DNA of 64,000 nucleotides from an uncultured Oscillospiraceae bacterium (GTDB taxonomy: Bacteria; Bacillota; Clostridia; Oscillospirales; Oscillospiraceae). Below the pieces are notes generated by a model, which did no database searches, was not told where the DNA came from, and worked only from the letters and a program-made list of their open reading frames with translations. The stretch covers positions 8,820-72,819 of the forward strand of contig CAKTJC010000012.1 of assembly GCA_934567355.1 (NCBI GenBank). The letters are read 5' to 3'. Position numbers and translations under genes: made by a program. This document shows, one piece after another, positions 25,901 to 34,593 of the stretch (positions are counted from its first letter, which is position 1; each line of letters starts with the position of its first letter).

Positions 25901-28900
25901 CCAGCCGAACTTCACGGCAGTGGGTCTGGTCAATGGAGATACGGTGACCCTCGCCATGACGGCAGAGAGCACCATCACCAATGTGGGCAGCCAGGACAAC
26001 GTCATCGACCGGGCTACCGTTCAGGTGAACGGCGGCGCGATCCCCGGATACTACACTGTCACCTATTATGATGGTACGCTGACCGTCACCCAGGCCGAGA
26101 GGGCGATCGTCGTTATCGAGGGCAGCACCGGTACTAAGGTCTATAACAGCACCGAGCAGACCGTCGCCGGCTATTTAGTCACCGATAATCCTGCCAACGC
26201 AGTCGTTACGCTTGCAGCAGACAAGGCAGACATTGCCAGCGGTACCAATGTCGGCAAGTATTTCATGGGTCTGACGGCAGCAGACTTCACCGCCACCTCC
26301 CCCAACTACAAGCAGGTGGAAGTGCAGTACACTGACGGCTGGCTGGAGATCACCCCCGTTACCGACGAGGTCATTGTTACCATCACCGGCAACAATGCTA
26401 CCAGGGTTTACAATGCAACCGAGCAGTCCGTCACCGGCTATACCACCGACGTGGGCACAAAGACCATCAGCGTGGCGCTGAAGGACGGCGTAAAGGCCGA
26501 AGCCAAGGGCACCGATGTCGGCAAGTATTACATGAGTCTGACCGAGAATGACTTTGACGTGACTTCCGATAACTACAGCAACATTAAGGTCATTGTGAAT
26601 GATGGTTATCTGGAGATCACTTCCATCACCGACGAAGTCGTCGTTACCATCACCGGCAGCACTGCTACCAGAGTTTACAATGCTACCGAGCAGTCTGTCA
26701 CCGGCTATACCACCGATGTGGGTGACAAGGCCATCAATGTGGCGTTGAAGGCAGATCATGTGGCAGAAGCCAAGGGCACCAATGTCGGCAAGTATGACAT
26801 GGAGCTGACCGAAGATGATTTTGATGTCACCTCTACAAACTACAGCAACATCAAAGTTGTTGTGGTCGATGGCTGGCTTGAGATCACGCCCGTTACCGAC
26901 GCGGTCATTGTTACCATCACCGGCAACCACGATACCAAAGTTTACAACGGCAGTGAGCAGTCCGTCACCGGCTACACCGTCGATGTGGGTAATACGGACA
27001 TTCAGGTGACACTGAAGGAAGGTTACGCAGCAGAAGCCAAGGGCACCGATGTAGATGTTTACCACATGGGTCTGAAGGCGGACTACTTCAGCGCTTCCTC
27101 CAATAATTACACCAATATTACCGTGGTCGTGATTGATGGCTATCTGGAGATCACTCCCTATACTGACGAGATCGTTGTTACCATCACCGGCAACACCGAT
27201 ACCAAGGTTTACAACGCCACCGAGCAGTCCGTCGAAGGCTACACCACCGACGTGGGCGACAAGGCCATTGACGTGGCGCTGAAGGACGGCGTGAAGGCGG
27301 AAGCCAAGGGCACCGATGTCGATACCTACTACATGGGTCTGAAGGAGGAATCCTTCACTGTTACCTCCAAGAACTACACCAACATCAAAGTTGTTGTGGT
27401 CGATGGCTGGCTGAAGATCACGCCCATTACCGAAGTGGTTGTTGTTACCATCACCGGCAACACCGATACCAAGGTTTACAACGCCACCGAGCAGTCCATC
27501 GAAGGCTACACCACCGACGTGGGCGACAAGACCATTGACGTGGCGCTGAAGGACGGCGTGAAGGCGGAAGCCAAGGGCACTGATTCCGATACCTACTACA
27601 TGGGTCTGAAGGAAGAGTCCTTCACCGTTAGCTCCAGAAACTACAGCAACATCGAAGTCGTTGTCGTCGATGGCTGGCTGGAGATCACCCCCATCACCGA
27701 CGAGGTCGTTGTTACCATCACCGGCAACACCGCCACCAAGGTCTACAACGCCACCGAGCAGTCCGTCGAAGGCTACACCACTGACGTGGGCGACAAGACC
27801 ATTGATGTGAAGCTGGCAGAGGGCGCAAAGGCCGAGGCCAAGGGCACCAACGTCGGCAAGTATTTCATGAATCTGTCCAAGGAATCCTTCATTGTTAAGT
27901 CCAGGAACTACAGCAACATCACTATCATCGTGAATGATGGCTGGCTGGAGATCACTCCCATTACCGATGAGATCATCGTGACCATCACCGGCAATACCGG
28001 TTCCTTCCACTATGACGAAGCTGAGCACACTGTCACCGGTTATACCGTGGAGATCAGTGACCCGCGCTACACCGAGGATGACTTCGAGTTCTCCGGCGTG
28101 GCCTCCGTCAGCGGAACTGAACCCGGCGATTACCTCATGGGTCTGAAGGCTGAGGACTTTGCCAACGTGAACGAGATCTTTACCAATGTGAAGTTCGTCG
28201 TGAAGGACGGCTGGCTGAACATCTTCACCGAGAAGCTCCGGATCGCATGGCTCTACGACACCAACCAGATGATCAACAGCGGTGAGCCGAGCGACAAGTT
28301 CTCCGCCATCACCAAATTCATCGAGCGCAACGACATGCGCCTGGTGCTGCACACCGGCAACGTGGTGGACAACGCCGCTGACGAAAGCCAGTGGAAGGTC
28401 TTCAACGACGCCATGCAGAAGATCTACGACGCCCCGCACACGGATACGCTCATGGTATCCGGCGAGAAGGAAATCGAGGAAGGCAGCCTGTTCCTGCAGC
28501 AGCCCGTTTGGGATGAATTCAAGGAAGAGGATCTCTTCGAGGGCGGCAAGGGCTTCGTGTACCGCTTCTTCATCGGCAACAGACGGATGATCCTGGTTGG
28601 TCTGGGTGAAGACGCCATGACCGAAGAAGGCTACAAGTGGGCCAAGGAGCGCTTTGATTCCGACCCGTACGCTGCCGGTATCCTGATGGTACATACCTAT
28701 CTGCTGGATGATATGACCAAGGAACAGAAGATCGCCGACAGCGCCCTGGAGCTGGAAGAAAAAGTGGTGAAGCCCTGCTCCAATGTGCACATGGTGTTCA
28801 GCAGCAATGCCGGCTACGCAAGCCACCACAGCTTCTTCTACGGCAACCGCAAGACCACTGCCATCAATGTGGACATTGAGGCAGCTGCCAAGGAAGGCTA

Positions 28901-29033
28901 CTTCACCATGCTGACCTTCGACGCTGACCTGCACAGCCTCAGCGTCACAAGTGTGAGCCCCATCAAGAACGACTGGATCTACAACGAAGAGAAGTTCGAC
29001 CTGGAGTGCTACAACGTACTGGGCGTGTACTAA
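22941..29033 (+). CDS. Giant secreted repeat protein with InlB-type repeats, tandem 89-aa repeats and a degenerate phosphoesterase domain
   Basis: A 2030-residue protein. Signal peptide about 1-28 (FLALMMLASALPLNILA), then an acidic Pro/Glu-rich linker. Residues ~75-960 hold several Listeria-Bacteroides (InlB B / Flg_new) modules, recognised by GYSFAGWF..., YAKWTAG and LYAVWG. An MBG-like domain follows (~967-1053, KIYDGTALTQPNF). Eight tandem repeats fill 1055-1764. The C-terminal 1765-2030 aligns by pattern with calcineurin-type phosphoesterases (HTGNVVDN at 1804-1811; MVHTYL around 1916-1921) but lacks most metal ligands. There is no LPXTG, sortase motif, S-layer domain or C-terminal helix, so attachment to the wall is unexplained. 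Probably an adhesin or surface scaffold; function is inferred. Confidence 0.85.
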   Translation: MKHALRKTLAWFLALMMLASALPLNILAEGATPAEEVTPSSAPAAEEGTPEEPAEEQPSGDEIPAGSHSLTSVTSVVPSEDYYRTYVFWVDGSIVAQQTVKEGETLLRPATPVKDGFLFDGWKDSAGNLFEGFGAVTGITQTETVNIYASFRDVFYVFFMDNSDRIVATKSGKAGEVISTADVTFPVGATQAVTGWLLDGAAVDSVTLEASDVTLTARVENGYWITFESNEGSYVAPAFYAESQTAAAPAAPQRPGYSFAGWFTEAELQNEADFAAINTNTTLYAKWTAGSASYTVIHFQENADDSDYSYVESEIKYDTVGNQTYATAKSYTGFTAEPITQATIAGDGSTIVNVYYKRNVYEVKFYKYYSSGFFGGKYKEDASLRITAKYGANISSKWPGGTWKVSANGTVFQANIDVMPLGGTSFYEKDSQGSGAAYYYLQDLNGNYVLDHTDTGASSGSTVTKEDRYPITGFTCNTGRSTKDGNNYNGARFYYDRNSYDVIYISNGASVNTKSFKYQADISSAGSYTLSSSQAPAGKEGYSFDGWYLDPEGTVPYDFTGKTMPAQNITVYAKWSAPVHTVTFYDKDNVTVVGTVENIPHGTVMDSSKVPAYTPAEGYEFLGWVTASGAPFNFSTEIRQDYSLYAKVRKTGSVQVTYDANGGSGTAPVDSAHYAEGSYAKILGQGSLVAPADKPEFLGWSTDANAAAPQYVPGDMLPMGTAAVTLYAVWGVKEGTVSLTYHSNFGTDQASTDSGLANNSLVTVKGYGETGLPARVGYTFQGWSTAPGGSVMFGAGASVRVNANGANDLYAVWTANTDTKYTVEFYYISDDGSYPGTPNQTDSCTGTTDTAVSVTDADKADKENGKYTYDTGAANVESATLSGDGTTVLKLYFKLNVAQYTIHHYLLGTTVSVADDQTGTQTIGTQLTAGMSDALYPKYAAAVVNSYSPSQSITIGVSGNVITVYYTVPLTLTANDASKIYDGTALTQPNFTAVGLVNGDTVTLAMTAESTITNVGSQDNVIDRATVQVNGGAIPGYYTVTYYDGTLTVTQAERAIVVIEGSTGTKVYNSTEQTVAGYLVTDNPANAVVTLAADKADIASGTNVGKYFMGLTAADFTATSPNYKQVEVQYTDGWLEITPVTDEVIVTITGNNATRVYNATEQSVTGYTTDVGTKTISVALKDGVKAEAKGTDVGKYYMSLTENDFDVTSDNYSNIKVIVNDGYLEITSITDEVVVTITGSTATRVYNATEQSVTGYTTDVGDKAINVALKADHVAEAKGTNVGKYDMELTEDDFDVTSTNYSNIKVVVVDGWLEITPVTDAVIVTITGNHDTKVYNGSEQSVTGYTVDVGNTDIQVTLKEGYAAEAKGTDVDVYHMGLKADYFSASSNNYTNITVVVIDGYLEITPYTDEIVVTITGNTDTKVYNATEQSVEGYTTDVGDKAIDVALKDGVKAEAKGTDVDTYYMGLKEESFTVTSKNYTNIKVVVVDGWLKITPITEVVVVTITGNTDTKVYNATEQSIEGYTTDVGDKTIDVALKDGVKAEAKGTDSDTYYMGLKEESFTVSSRNYSNIEVVVVDGWLEITPITDEVVVTITGNTATKVYNATEQSVEGYTTDVGDKTIDVKLAEGAKAEAKGTNVGKYFMNLSKESFIVKSRNYSNITIIVNDGWLEITPITDEIIVTITGNTGSFHYDEAEHTVTGYTVEISDPRYTEDDFEFSGVASVSGTEPGDYLMGLKAEDFANVNEIFTNVKFVVKDGWLNIFTEKLRIAWLYDTNQMINSGEPSDKFSAITKFIERNDMRLVLHTGNVVDNAADESQWKVFNDAMQKIYDAPHTDTLMVSGEKEIEEGSLFLQQPVWDEFKEEDLFEGGKGFVYRFFIGNRRMILVGLGEDAMTEEGYKWAKERFDSDPYAAGILMVHTYLLDDMTKEQKIADSALELEEKVVKPCSNVHMVFSSNAGYASHHSFFYGNRKTTAINVDIEAAAKEGYFTMLTFDADLHSLSVTSVSPIKNDWIYNEEKFDLECYNVLGVY
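26103..28232 (+). repeat. Eight in-frame tandem 267-bp repeats
   Basis: Units begin at 26103, 26370, 26637, 26904, 27171, 27438, 27705 and 27972: seven consecutive exact 267-bp steps, the last unit 261 bp. Each unit reads VVVTITGNTxTKVYNATEQS at its start and ends DGWLEITPITDE. Units 5-7 are nearly identical at DNA level while units 1 and 8 are the most diverged, a pattern expected from expansion in the middle of the array. Confidence 0.95.
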
Positions 29034-29105
29034 GCCGAAAACATCCGAAATATTGGATGTTTGTCAAGCTTGACACTACACCTCTGACACACAAGTAATA
29101 TGACG

Positions 29106-29147
29106 TGCTCCCTTTATGTGCGGCGGCGGCCAAACATAAAGGGAGCA
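29106..29147 (+). terminator. Hairpin downstream of the surface protein gene
   Basis: Fourteen-base perfect stem (TGCTCCCTTTATGT / ACATAAAGGGAGCA) with a 14-base loop, followed only by TTGTC. It lies 73 bases after the stop codon. A plausible but U-poor terminator; a smaller hairpin (29041-29060) precedes it. Nothing else is seen in the gap up to 29243. Confidence 0.6.
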
Positions 29148-29243
29148 TTGTCATGCAGGCAGCCCCAGCAACCGGCCGGATGCGGCCAGGCTACTGGGGC
29201 TGCAGCAATATTCGATTGGGTGCTGATACATTCCGGGAAAACG

Positions 29244-30080
29244 TCAGTCGAAATGCAGCACTTCTCCCGGACTGATCCGCCTGTCCTCTCCGCCCGCCCG
29301 GAACCAAAGGGTCTCGGCAGTCGGGTTATGCAGCAGCGTTCCGTCGGCGCTGGCGCGCAGGCTGCGGAAGGCGGAGACGTAGCGGTAAATTTCGCCGTTG
29401 GTGGCGTACCAGACGGTGCCGTTATCTGCCGTGGCACGGAGGAAGCGCTCCATGGTTTTCCAACTGTTATCCCGCTCAAATTCAAAGGCGTGGCCCCAGA
29501 GGTAGAAAAGCCTTGGTTGGAGCTTTACCGGTTCCGTGAGGAAGCGCTCCGTCAGGGCATCCAGATTGGGGTCGGTATGGTGGCAGGTGGGATGCCAGGT
29601 GAGGAAGTTTTCCGGCAGGCGGAAATCCTGGGTGCTCTGCACCGTGCGGCAATAGCTCAGGCCGCAGGCGGCCAGCAGCGCCGGGGTCTGGGGCGCGTAG
29701 GTGCCGTAGGCATAGGCACCGCCATAGACAATCTTCCCAAACAACTGCTCCAATGCTGCTTTGTCGGCACTGAACTCATAAATCTGCTGGGCATCGGTCA
29801 TGCACTCCATCCGCTGGTGGAGCCGCCCGTGGGCCGCCACCTCCACATGGGGTGCGGCATACAGCGCCTTGGCCTCCCCCTCCGAAAGCCGCCTGCAAAA
29901 GGCGGTTTTGCTTTTTGGCCGGTCTTCCGGGCGAAACATGCCGGAATTTAAGTTAAATGTTCCCCGCATTCCGGCCTGCCCCAGTTTCTCAATGAGCCAG
30001 GCATCCTGCTCGGTGCCGTCATCATAGCTGAAGGTCAGCGCCCGCTCCTTCCAGTCCGGGTAACGCAGCAGCAATTCCAT
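29244..30080 (-). CDS. Polysaccharide deacetylase (NodB-homology) family protein
   Basis: A 278-residue protein with the NodB motifs: motif 1 LTFSYDDGTEQD (catalytic Asp and metal Asp), motif 2 HGRLH (H-x3-H metal ligands) and a late WGHAFEF with the catalytic-side His. These metalloenzymes remove N- or O-acetyl groups from sugars. No signal peptide is visible, so it probably acts on imported oligosaccharides. I choose the ATG at 30080, one base after the stop of the GH43 gene; an upstream TTG start would overlap that gene. It is the last gene of the glycan operon. Confidence 0.82.
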   Translation of the reverse strand: MELLLRYPDWKERALTFSYDDGTEQDAWLIEKLGQAGMRGTFNLNSGMFRPEDRPKSKTAFCRRLSEGEAKALYAAPHVEVAAHGRLHQRMECMTDAQQIYEFSADKAALEQLFGKIVYGGAYAYGTYAPQTPALLAACGLSYCRTVQSTQDFRLPENFLTWHPTCHHTDPNLDALTERFLTEPVKLQPRLFYLWGHAFEFERDNSWKTMERFLRATADNGTVWYATNGEIYRYVSAFRSLRASADGTLLHNPTAETLWFRAGGEDRRISPGEVLHFD

Positions 30081-30081
30081 T

Positions 30082-31023
30082 TTATAACACTTCCAATCCG
30101 TCAAAATTTTCTTTCCAGTCTAAATACAGGCTCCCGTCCTCCCGGAAGCCCAGGGGCAGGAACACATAGCCGGAACCAAAGTAAGCCTGGCCGCTGCCGC
30201 CCCAGCGGTCGCCGATGTAAAGATAGCCGTCCTTCCCCATCGACAGCACATAGGCGCTCTGGGAATGGAAGGTAGTCTCGTCCCCGAAGTCCATGAGCGG
30301 ACTCCACCGCCCATCCAGCCGGTCTGCCCAGGCGTATTTTCCCTGGTTGGGGGCCCAGCCGGTGCAGCCGCTGGTGAGCATATAATAGCGTCCCCGGCGC
30401 TTGAACAGGGCGGCGGCCTCCCGGTACTGGCCGGGCCAGAGGACACGCACCTGCTCATCAATGGACAGGAAATCCTCTGACAAACGGTAAATTATTGTAT
30501 CGGCGTTGCCCCGCCCGGCGGAGATAAAATAGCCGGTGCCATCGTCATCCACAAACAGGGTGCAATCCCGCGACATGTTACCGATGGGGGAGAACGCGCC
30601 CAGATAGGTATAGTCCCCGTCCACTGTGTCGCAAACCGCAACGGCGCACTTGGCCTCGCTGTAGTCCGCCCCGTTTTCGTAGTGCATCCACATGACGTAC
30701 TTCCCCGTTTTCGGGCAGAACACTACCTTGGGCCGCTCCAAATTGCAGCCCGCGAAAATCTGGTGATGGTCGCGGGTCATCACCGCCTTTTCCATCAGCC
30801 GTTCCGTGCGGACATAATGCTCCTGCGTCTCGGAATCCAGGGTCAGAACGTGGTTCCGGAACTCCCAGTGCAGCAAATCCCAGCTGCGATAGCAGGACAC
30901 CCGCACCCGGCCCCGCCGGTCTTCCCCAAACCAATAATATAAGCCTCCCGCTTCCAGCATACAGCCGCCGTGGGCGTGAAGGGGATTCCCATGGGTATCT
31001 TGCAGCATTTCTCCGTTTTTCAT
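30082..31023 (-). CDS. Glycoside hydrolase family 43-like enzyme
   Basis: A 313-residue five-bladed propeller protein. It starts with DTHGNPLHAHGGCML, and shows LERPKVVFCPKTGKYVMWMH, MSRDCTLFVDDDGTGYF, REAAALFKRRGRYYML and SQSAYV, the pattern of GH43 enzymes close to the exo-beta-1,3-galactanase/GH43_34-type subgroup. The Glu of REAAALF is the expected general acid. No signal peptide, so intracellular. The exact linkage (galactoside, arabinoside or xyloside) is not deducible. The ATG overlaps the oxidoreductase stop (ATGA). Confidence 0.82.
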   Translation of the reverse strand: MKNGEMLQDTHGNPLHAHGGCMLEAGGLYYWFGEDRRGRVRVSCYRSWDLLHWEFRNHVLTLDSETQEHYVRTERLMEKAVMTRDHHQIFAGCNLERPKVVFCPKTGKYVMWMHYENGADYSEAKCAVAVCDTVDGDYTYLGAFSPIGNMSRDCTLFVDDDGTGYFISAGRGNADTIIYRLSEDFLSIDEQVRVLWPGQYREAAALFKRRGRYYMLTSGCTGWAPNQGKYAWADRLDGRWSPLMDFGDETTFHSQSAYVLSMGKDGYLYIGDRWGGSGQAYFGSGYVFLPLGFREDGSLYLDWKENFDGLEVL

Positions 31024-32372
31024 GGGGTTTCCTCCTGTTCCGGCAGATATGCGCCGTTTTCCCGGAGCATCCGGCGGATTTCCCGGATGGGCGGCTTGTG
31101 GACATCAATAATTCTCTCCCCCAGTGCCAGCGCCGCGCCGATGCCCACTGCCTCGCCGGTGGTCAGGCAGGCGGGCATCACCCGCAGGCTGCCCTGGGAG
31201 GCATGGTCACAGGACAGGCACCGCCCCGCCACCAGCACATTGCTCAGCCCCTTGGGGGTCAGGCAGCGATAAGGGATGCCGTGGGATTCTCCGGGGCCGT
31301 ACTTTTCATAGCGGTCGTCGGAATGCCAGCCGGAGCGGTCGGAGGCCTCTGCGGGGGTGGGGTGAACGTCCACAAAATAATGATTCCGGCAGATTTCATC
31401 CGGGAAAGTGCTGCGGTTTAAGTAGTCCTCCAAGGTGAACACATAGTCCCCCAAAATTCTGCGGCTCTCCCGGATGCCCATGTGGGGGGCCGTCTGGGTC
31501 AAAAAGGCATCGGCAAAGGCGCGGGGGAAATACTCCCCCAGTGCGTCCCGGAAGGCCGCCGCCTGTGCCCTGCCCCGCACCACGGCGGCGGACAGGCTCT
31601 CCGGGTCGGTGGCGTTGATGCCCCACAAGTGCCCGGCGTTGAAGCCCATGGTTCCGGGGCCGATGAAGGAAGCGCAGATGTGCTTGTCGGCAATGCCATA
31701 CTTGGGGTCGTCCACCATCTTGTGAATGGGGCTGTCCAGATTCTGGGGATGCAGGGTCATTTTTCCGCCCCGCTTGTAGCCGTATTCATCCACATTGGTC
31801 AGCTGAAAGCAGTGGGTGGCGGGCTGGGTGTTCCCCTGGCCGTCCCCCAGCGCCCACTGTGCCCCCGCCCAGGCGCAGAGGTCACCGTTCCCGGTGGCAT
31901 CGATGTACACACGGGCTTTGTAGGCCGTTAGCCCTGCCTTGTTGCTGACCAGCAGGCAGCCCACCGTCCCCGGCTTTTCCAGCTCCACACCGGTCAAACT
32001 GCTCCCAAACAGCACATGAACACCGGCTTCCGCCATCATCCGGTCGTAAACGGATTTCAGCGCTTCCGGGTCGATGCTGACCCAGTTGACGGCCTCCTTG
32101 GGAATGTGATACATCCGCTCCTTGGTGCGGCAGAATACCTCCTGGGCAATGCCGCCGTAGGTCACCCGGATGCCATCGGAGAAGGGCGTCCAGGCATTAA
32201 CCAGCCCCGCCGTGGCCGCGCCGCCCAGCATAAAGGTTTGCTCCAGCAGCAGCATCCGCGCCCCCTGCCGCGCCGCCGCAATGGCCGCGCCGCAGCCCGC
32301 AGGCCCGCCGCCCGCCACCACAACATCATAACCTTCCACCAGCGGAACGGTCTTTGTCAACCGATATTCCAT
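31020..32372 (-). CDS. FAD-dependent oxidoreductase (FAD_oxidored family)
   Basis: A 450-residue flavoprotein with the dinucleotide-binding motif VVVAGGGPAGCGAAIAAARQ near residues 17-36 and the FAD-family segments VYIDATGNGDLCAWAG and VLVAGRCLSCDHASQGSLR. The family occurs in glycan-use loci of gut bacteria, but the substrate is generally unknown; oxidation of a sugar hydroxyl is a reasonable inference. The ATG at 32372 follows AAAGGAG and overlaps the GH3 stop by 16 bases; the longer upstream frame is antisense-free but lies within GH3 and has no similarity. It may pass electrons to the EtfA-type protein encoded 11 kb upstream. Confidence 0.85.
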   Translation of the reverse strand: MEYRLTKTVPLVEGYDVVVAGGGPAGCGAAIAAARQGARMLLLEQTFMLGGAATAGLVNAWTPFSDGIRVTYGGIAQEVFCRTKERMYHIPKEAVNWVSIDPEALKSVYDRMMAEAGVHVLFGSSLTGVELEKPGTVGCLLVSNKAGLTAYKARVYIDATGNGDLCAWAGAQWALGDGQGNTQPATHCFQLTNVDEYGYKRGGKMTLHPQNLDSPIHKMVDDPKYGIADKHICASFIGPGTMGFNAGHLWGINATDPESLSAAVVRGRAQAAAFRDALGEYFPRAFADAFLTQTAPHMGIRESRRILGDYVFTLEDYLNRSTFPDEICRNHYFVDVHPTPAEASDRSGWHSDDRYEKYGPGESHGIPYRCLTPKGLSNVLVAGRCLSCDHASQGSLRVMPACLTTGEAVGIGAALALGERIIDVHKPPIREIRRMLRENGAYLPEQEETP

Positions 32373-34591
32373 TTTGATAGCTCCTTTCCCACCCGGCAGG
32401 AAAATTCCGCGCCGTTTTCCGTGCGGCTGTCGCCGCCCACCAGCACCCGGAATGCTCCCGGCTCCACCACCCGATTCCCTTGCCGGTTCACCAGCGACAG
32501 CGCCGGTAGATTCAACCGAAATTCCACCGGTTTTGTCTGCCCCGGTTCCAGGAAAACCCGCCGGAAGCCCTTCAGCTCTCGCTCCGGGCGGATGACCGAG
32601 GAAACCAAATCCATTAAATACAGCTGCACCGTTTCCGTTCCGGCGCAATTTCCCCGGTTGGTAACGCCACAGCAGACTGTCACAAAGCCGTCCCGGTCAA
32701 TGTCCCCCCGGATTTCCGGCACGCCATAGGAGAACACCGTGTAGCTCAGGCCAAAGCCGAAGGGATAAAGCGGCCTGTCCGGACAGTCCAGATAGCCGGA
32801 GACATAGCGCCCGGAGGGGAACGCCCGCCGCATCCGGCCATTGCGCAAATCGCTGTACCAGATGGGTTCCTGGGCCGCGCTGTAGGGGAAGCTCATGGCC
32901 AGCTTGCCGCTGGGGGCTTCCGCCCCAAACAGCAGGTCACAGGCAGCAGCAGCCCCTTCCCTGCCCGGCAGCCAGGCAATCATGAGCGCTTTCGACAGCC
33001 GCGCCTCCTCTTCCAGCGCCAGCGGTCTTCCGGTGAAAATTAAGGTGACAATGTTGGGATTGACGGCGGCCACCCGCCGCAAAAGGGTTTGCTGCACCTC
33101 CGGCAGGGTGAGCTTCACGGAGGAAGCCGCCTCCCCGCTCTGTTGAACGTGCTCCCCCAGGGCCAGAATCACCACATCCGCTTGGGCTGCCGCCTGCTCC
33201 GCCTGTCGGAGCATTGCTTCGCAGTCCGCCGCCGGCATATCCTCCCGGCACACGCCCACCCTGCCCGGGAAAGCGGTTCCGGAGGTCAGCAGGGGGCAGC
33301 CGGGGGCCAGCGTGTGGGCAATGCCCGCCGCCGAAAGGGCCTGAGAAAGGGTCTGATTCTCCGCCGTATCGCCAAACAGCGACCAGGAACCGTTCAGCTC
33401 CTGGGTATTTCCATAGGGGCCAATGAGGGCAATGCGCGTTCCGGTTTTGGGCAGGGGCAGCAGACCATCCCGGTTTTCCAGCAGCACCATGCTCTCCCGC
33501 GCCATCTGCCGGGCCAGGGCGATGTGGGCTTCCGGCACTGGGACAGCATCCTTCTGTGCATCGCGCCCCCGGATGGTGTCCTCAAACAGGCCCAGCTTGT
33601 TTTTCAGACTGAGTACCCGGAATACCGCTTCATCCAACCGGCTTTCCGGGATGGTGCCGTCCCGCACCAGTGCTTCCAGATTCCGAACATAGGCACCGGA
33701 CATCATCTCAATGTCCACGCCCGCCTCCATGGCTTGCCCGGCAGCCTGGGTGCTGTCCGCCGCCGTGCCGATTTTGATAAGTTCCTCCACCGCGCCCCAG
33801 TCAGAGATGGTCACACCCTCAAAGCCCATCTCCTGCCGCAGAATCTCCGTCAATAAATAGGCGTTTCCGGTGCAGGGCACACCGTTTATTCCGTTGAAGG
33901 CCGCCATAACCATGGCCGCGCCGCTCTGGATGCCCGCAGCGTAGGAGGGCAGATAGTCCTGGCGGAGACTGTGGTCGGACAGCTCCTCACCGGTGTATTC
34001 CCGGCCCCCCGTGGCCGCGCCATAGCCCGAAAAATGCTTGACACAGGCCGCCACGGATTCCTTCTCTTGCAGGCCGTCTCCCTGGTAGCCTTCCACCATG
34101 GCTTCCGCCATGCGGCAATTCAGGTACACGTCTTCCCCGGTGGACTCCATGCACCGCCCCCACCGGGCATCCCGGCACAGGTCAACCATGGGGGAAAAGA
34201 CGCAGTGCAGCCCCGCCCAGGAGGCTTCCCGCGCCGCCGCCCGGGCGCAGCACCGCACCAGTTCCGGGTCAAAGCTGCATCCCTGAGCCAAGGGAACGGG
34301 GAATATCGTCCGATAGCCGTTGATAACATCCGCCATAAACAGCAGCGGAATCTGCTTCTCCCGGTGACTGAGGACGGACGCTTGCAGCGCCTCCGTCTTC
34401 TCGGCTCCCACCCAGGAGAGGACCGAACCAACCAGGTTCCCCTGCCCTTCTTTCAGGCCCAATGCAGCGGCGGGGCCGGTTTGCAGTTCCCCGCTGCCGC
34501 CAAAGGAGCGGCCCGTCACCTGCACCAGCTGCAATATTTTTTCTTCCAGGGTCATTTCATGCAGCAGACCCCGCAGTGCTTCCGCGTCCAT
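32357..34591 (-). CDS. Glycoside hydrolase family 3 (beta-glucosidase-like)
   Basis: A 744-residue enzyme with the GH3 N-terminal barrel (MTLEEKILQLVQ at the start, catalytic nucleophile Asp in GVTISDWGAVEEL near residue 260), the C-terminal alpha/beta sandwich (VIRGR-like region, VVILALGEHVQQSGEA) and a fibronectin III-like tail (YPFGFGLSYTVF onward). It has no signal peptide and is therefore likely intracellular, cleaving imported oligosaccharides. It begins two bases after the histidine kinase stop and overlaps the oxidoreductase. Confidence 0.93.
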   Translation of the reverse strand: MDAEALRGLLHEMTLEEKILQLVQVTGRSFGGSGELQTGPAAALGLKEGQGNLVGSVLSWVGAEKTEALQASVLSHREKQIPLLFMADVINGYRTIFPVPLAQGCSFDPELVRCCARAAAREASWAGLHCVFSPMVDLCRDARWGRCMESTGEDVYLNCRMAEAMVEGYQGDGLQEKESVAACVKHFSGYGAATGGREYTGEELSDHSLRQDYLPSYAAGIQSGAAMVMAAFNGINGVPCTGNAYLLTEILRQEMGFEGVTISDWGAVEELIKIGTAADSTQAAGQAMEAGVDIEMMSGAYVRNLEALVRDGTIPESRLDEAVFRVLSLKNKLGLFEDTIRGRDAQKDAVPVPEAHIALARQMARESMVLLENRDGLLPLPKTGTRIALIGPYGNTQELNGSWSLFGDTAENQTLSQALSAAGIAHTLAPGCPLLTSGTAFPGRVGVCREDMPAADCEAMLRQAEQAAAQADVVILALGEHVQQSGEAASSVKLTLPEVQQTLLRRVAAVNPNIVTLIFTGRPLALEEEARLSKALMIAWLPGREGAAAACDLLFGAEAPSGKLAMSFPYSAAQEPIWYSDLRNGRMRRAFPSGRYVSGYLDCPDRPLYPFGFGLSYTVFSYGVPEIRGDIDRDGFVTVCCGVTNRGNCAGTETVQLYLMDLVSSVIRPERELKGFRRVFLEPGQTKPVEFRLNLPALSLVNRQGNRVVEPGAFRVLVGGDSRTENGAEFSCRVGKELSKWNIG

Positions 34592-34593
34592 GG

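Noticed and set aside
26103..28232. Possible CRISPR array because of regular repeats
   Set aside because: The 267-bp units are contiguous, in frame and protein-coding, with no spacers and no cas genes.
26175..28934. 919-codon antisense open frame across the tandem repeats
   Set aside because: The frame is open because the same 267-bp unit is repeated; its repeats mirror those of the sense gene.
29106..29147. Third member of the miniature element family, suggested by the long inverted repeat
   Set aside because: Its arms do not share the GGGAACCTCTGA-type end sequence; it fits better as a terminator hairpin.
32373..32648. N-terminal extension of the FAD oxidoreductase
   Set aside because: It overlaps GH3 in another frame, is Gly/Arg/Pro-rich shadow sequence, and AAAGGAG marks the start at 32372.
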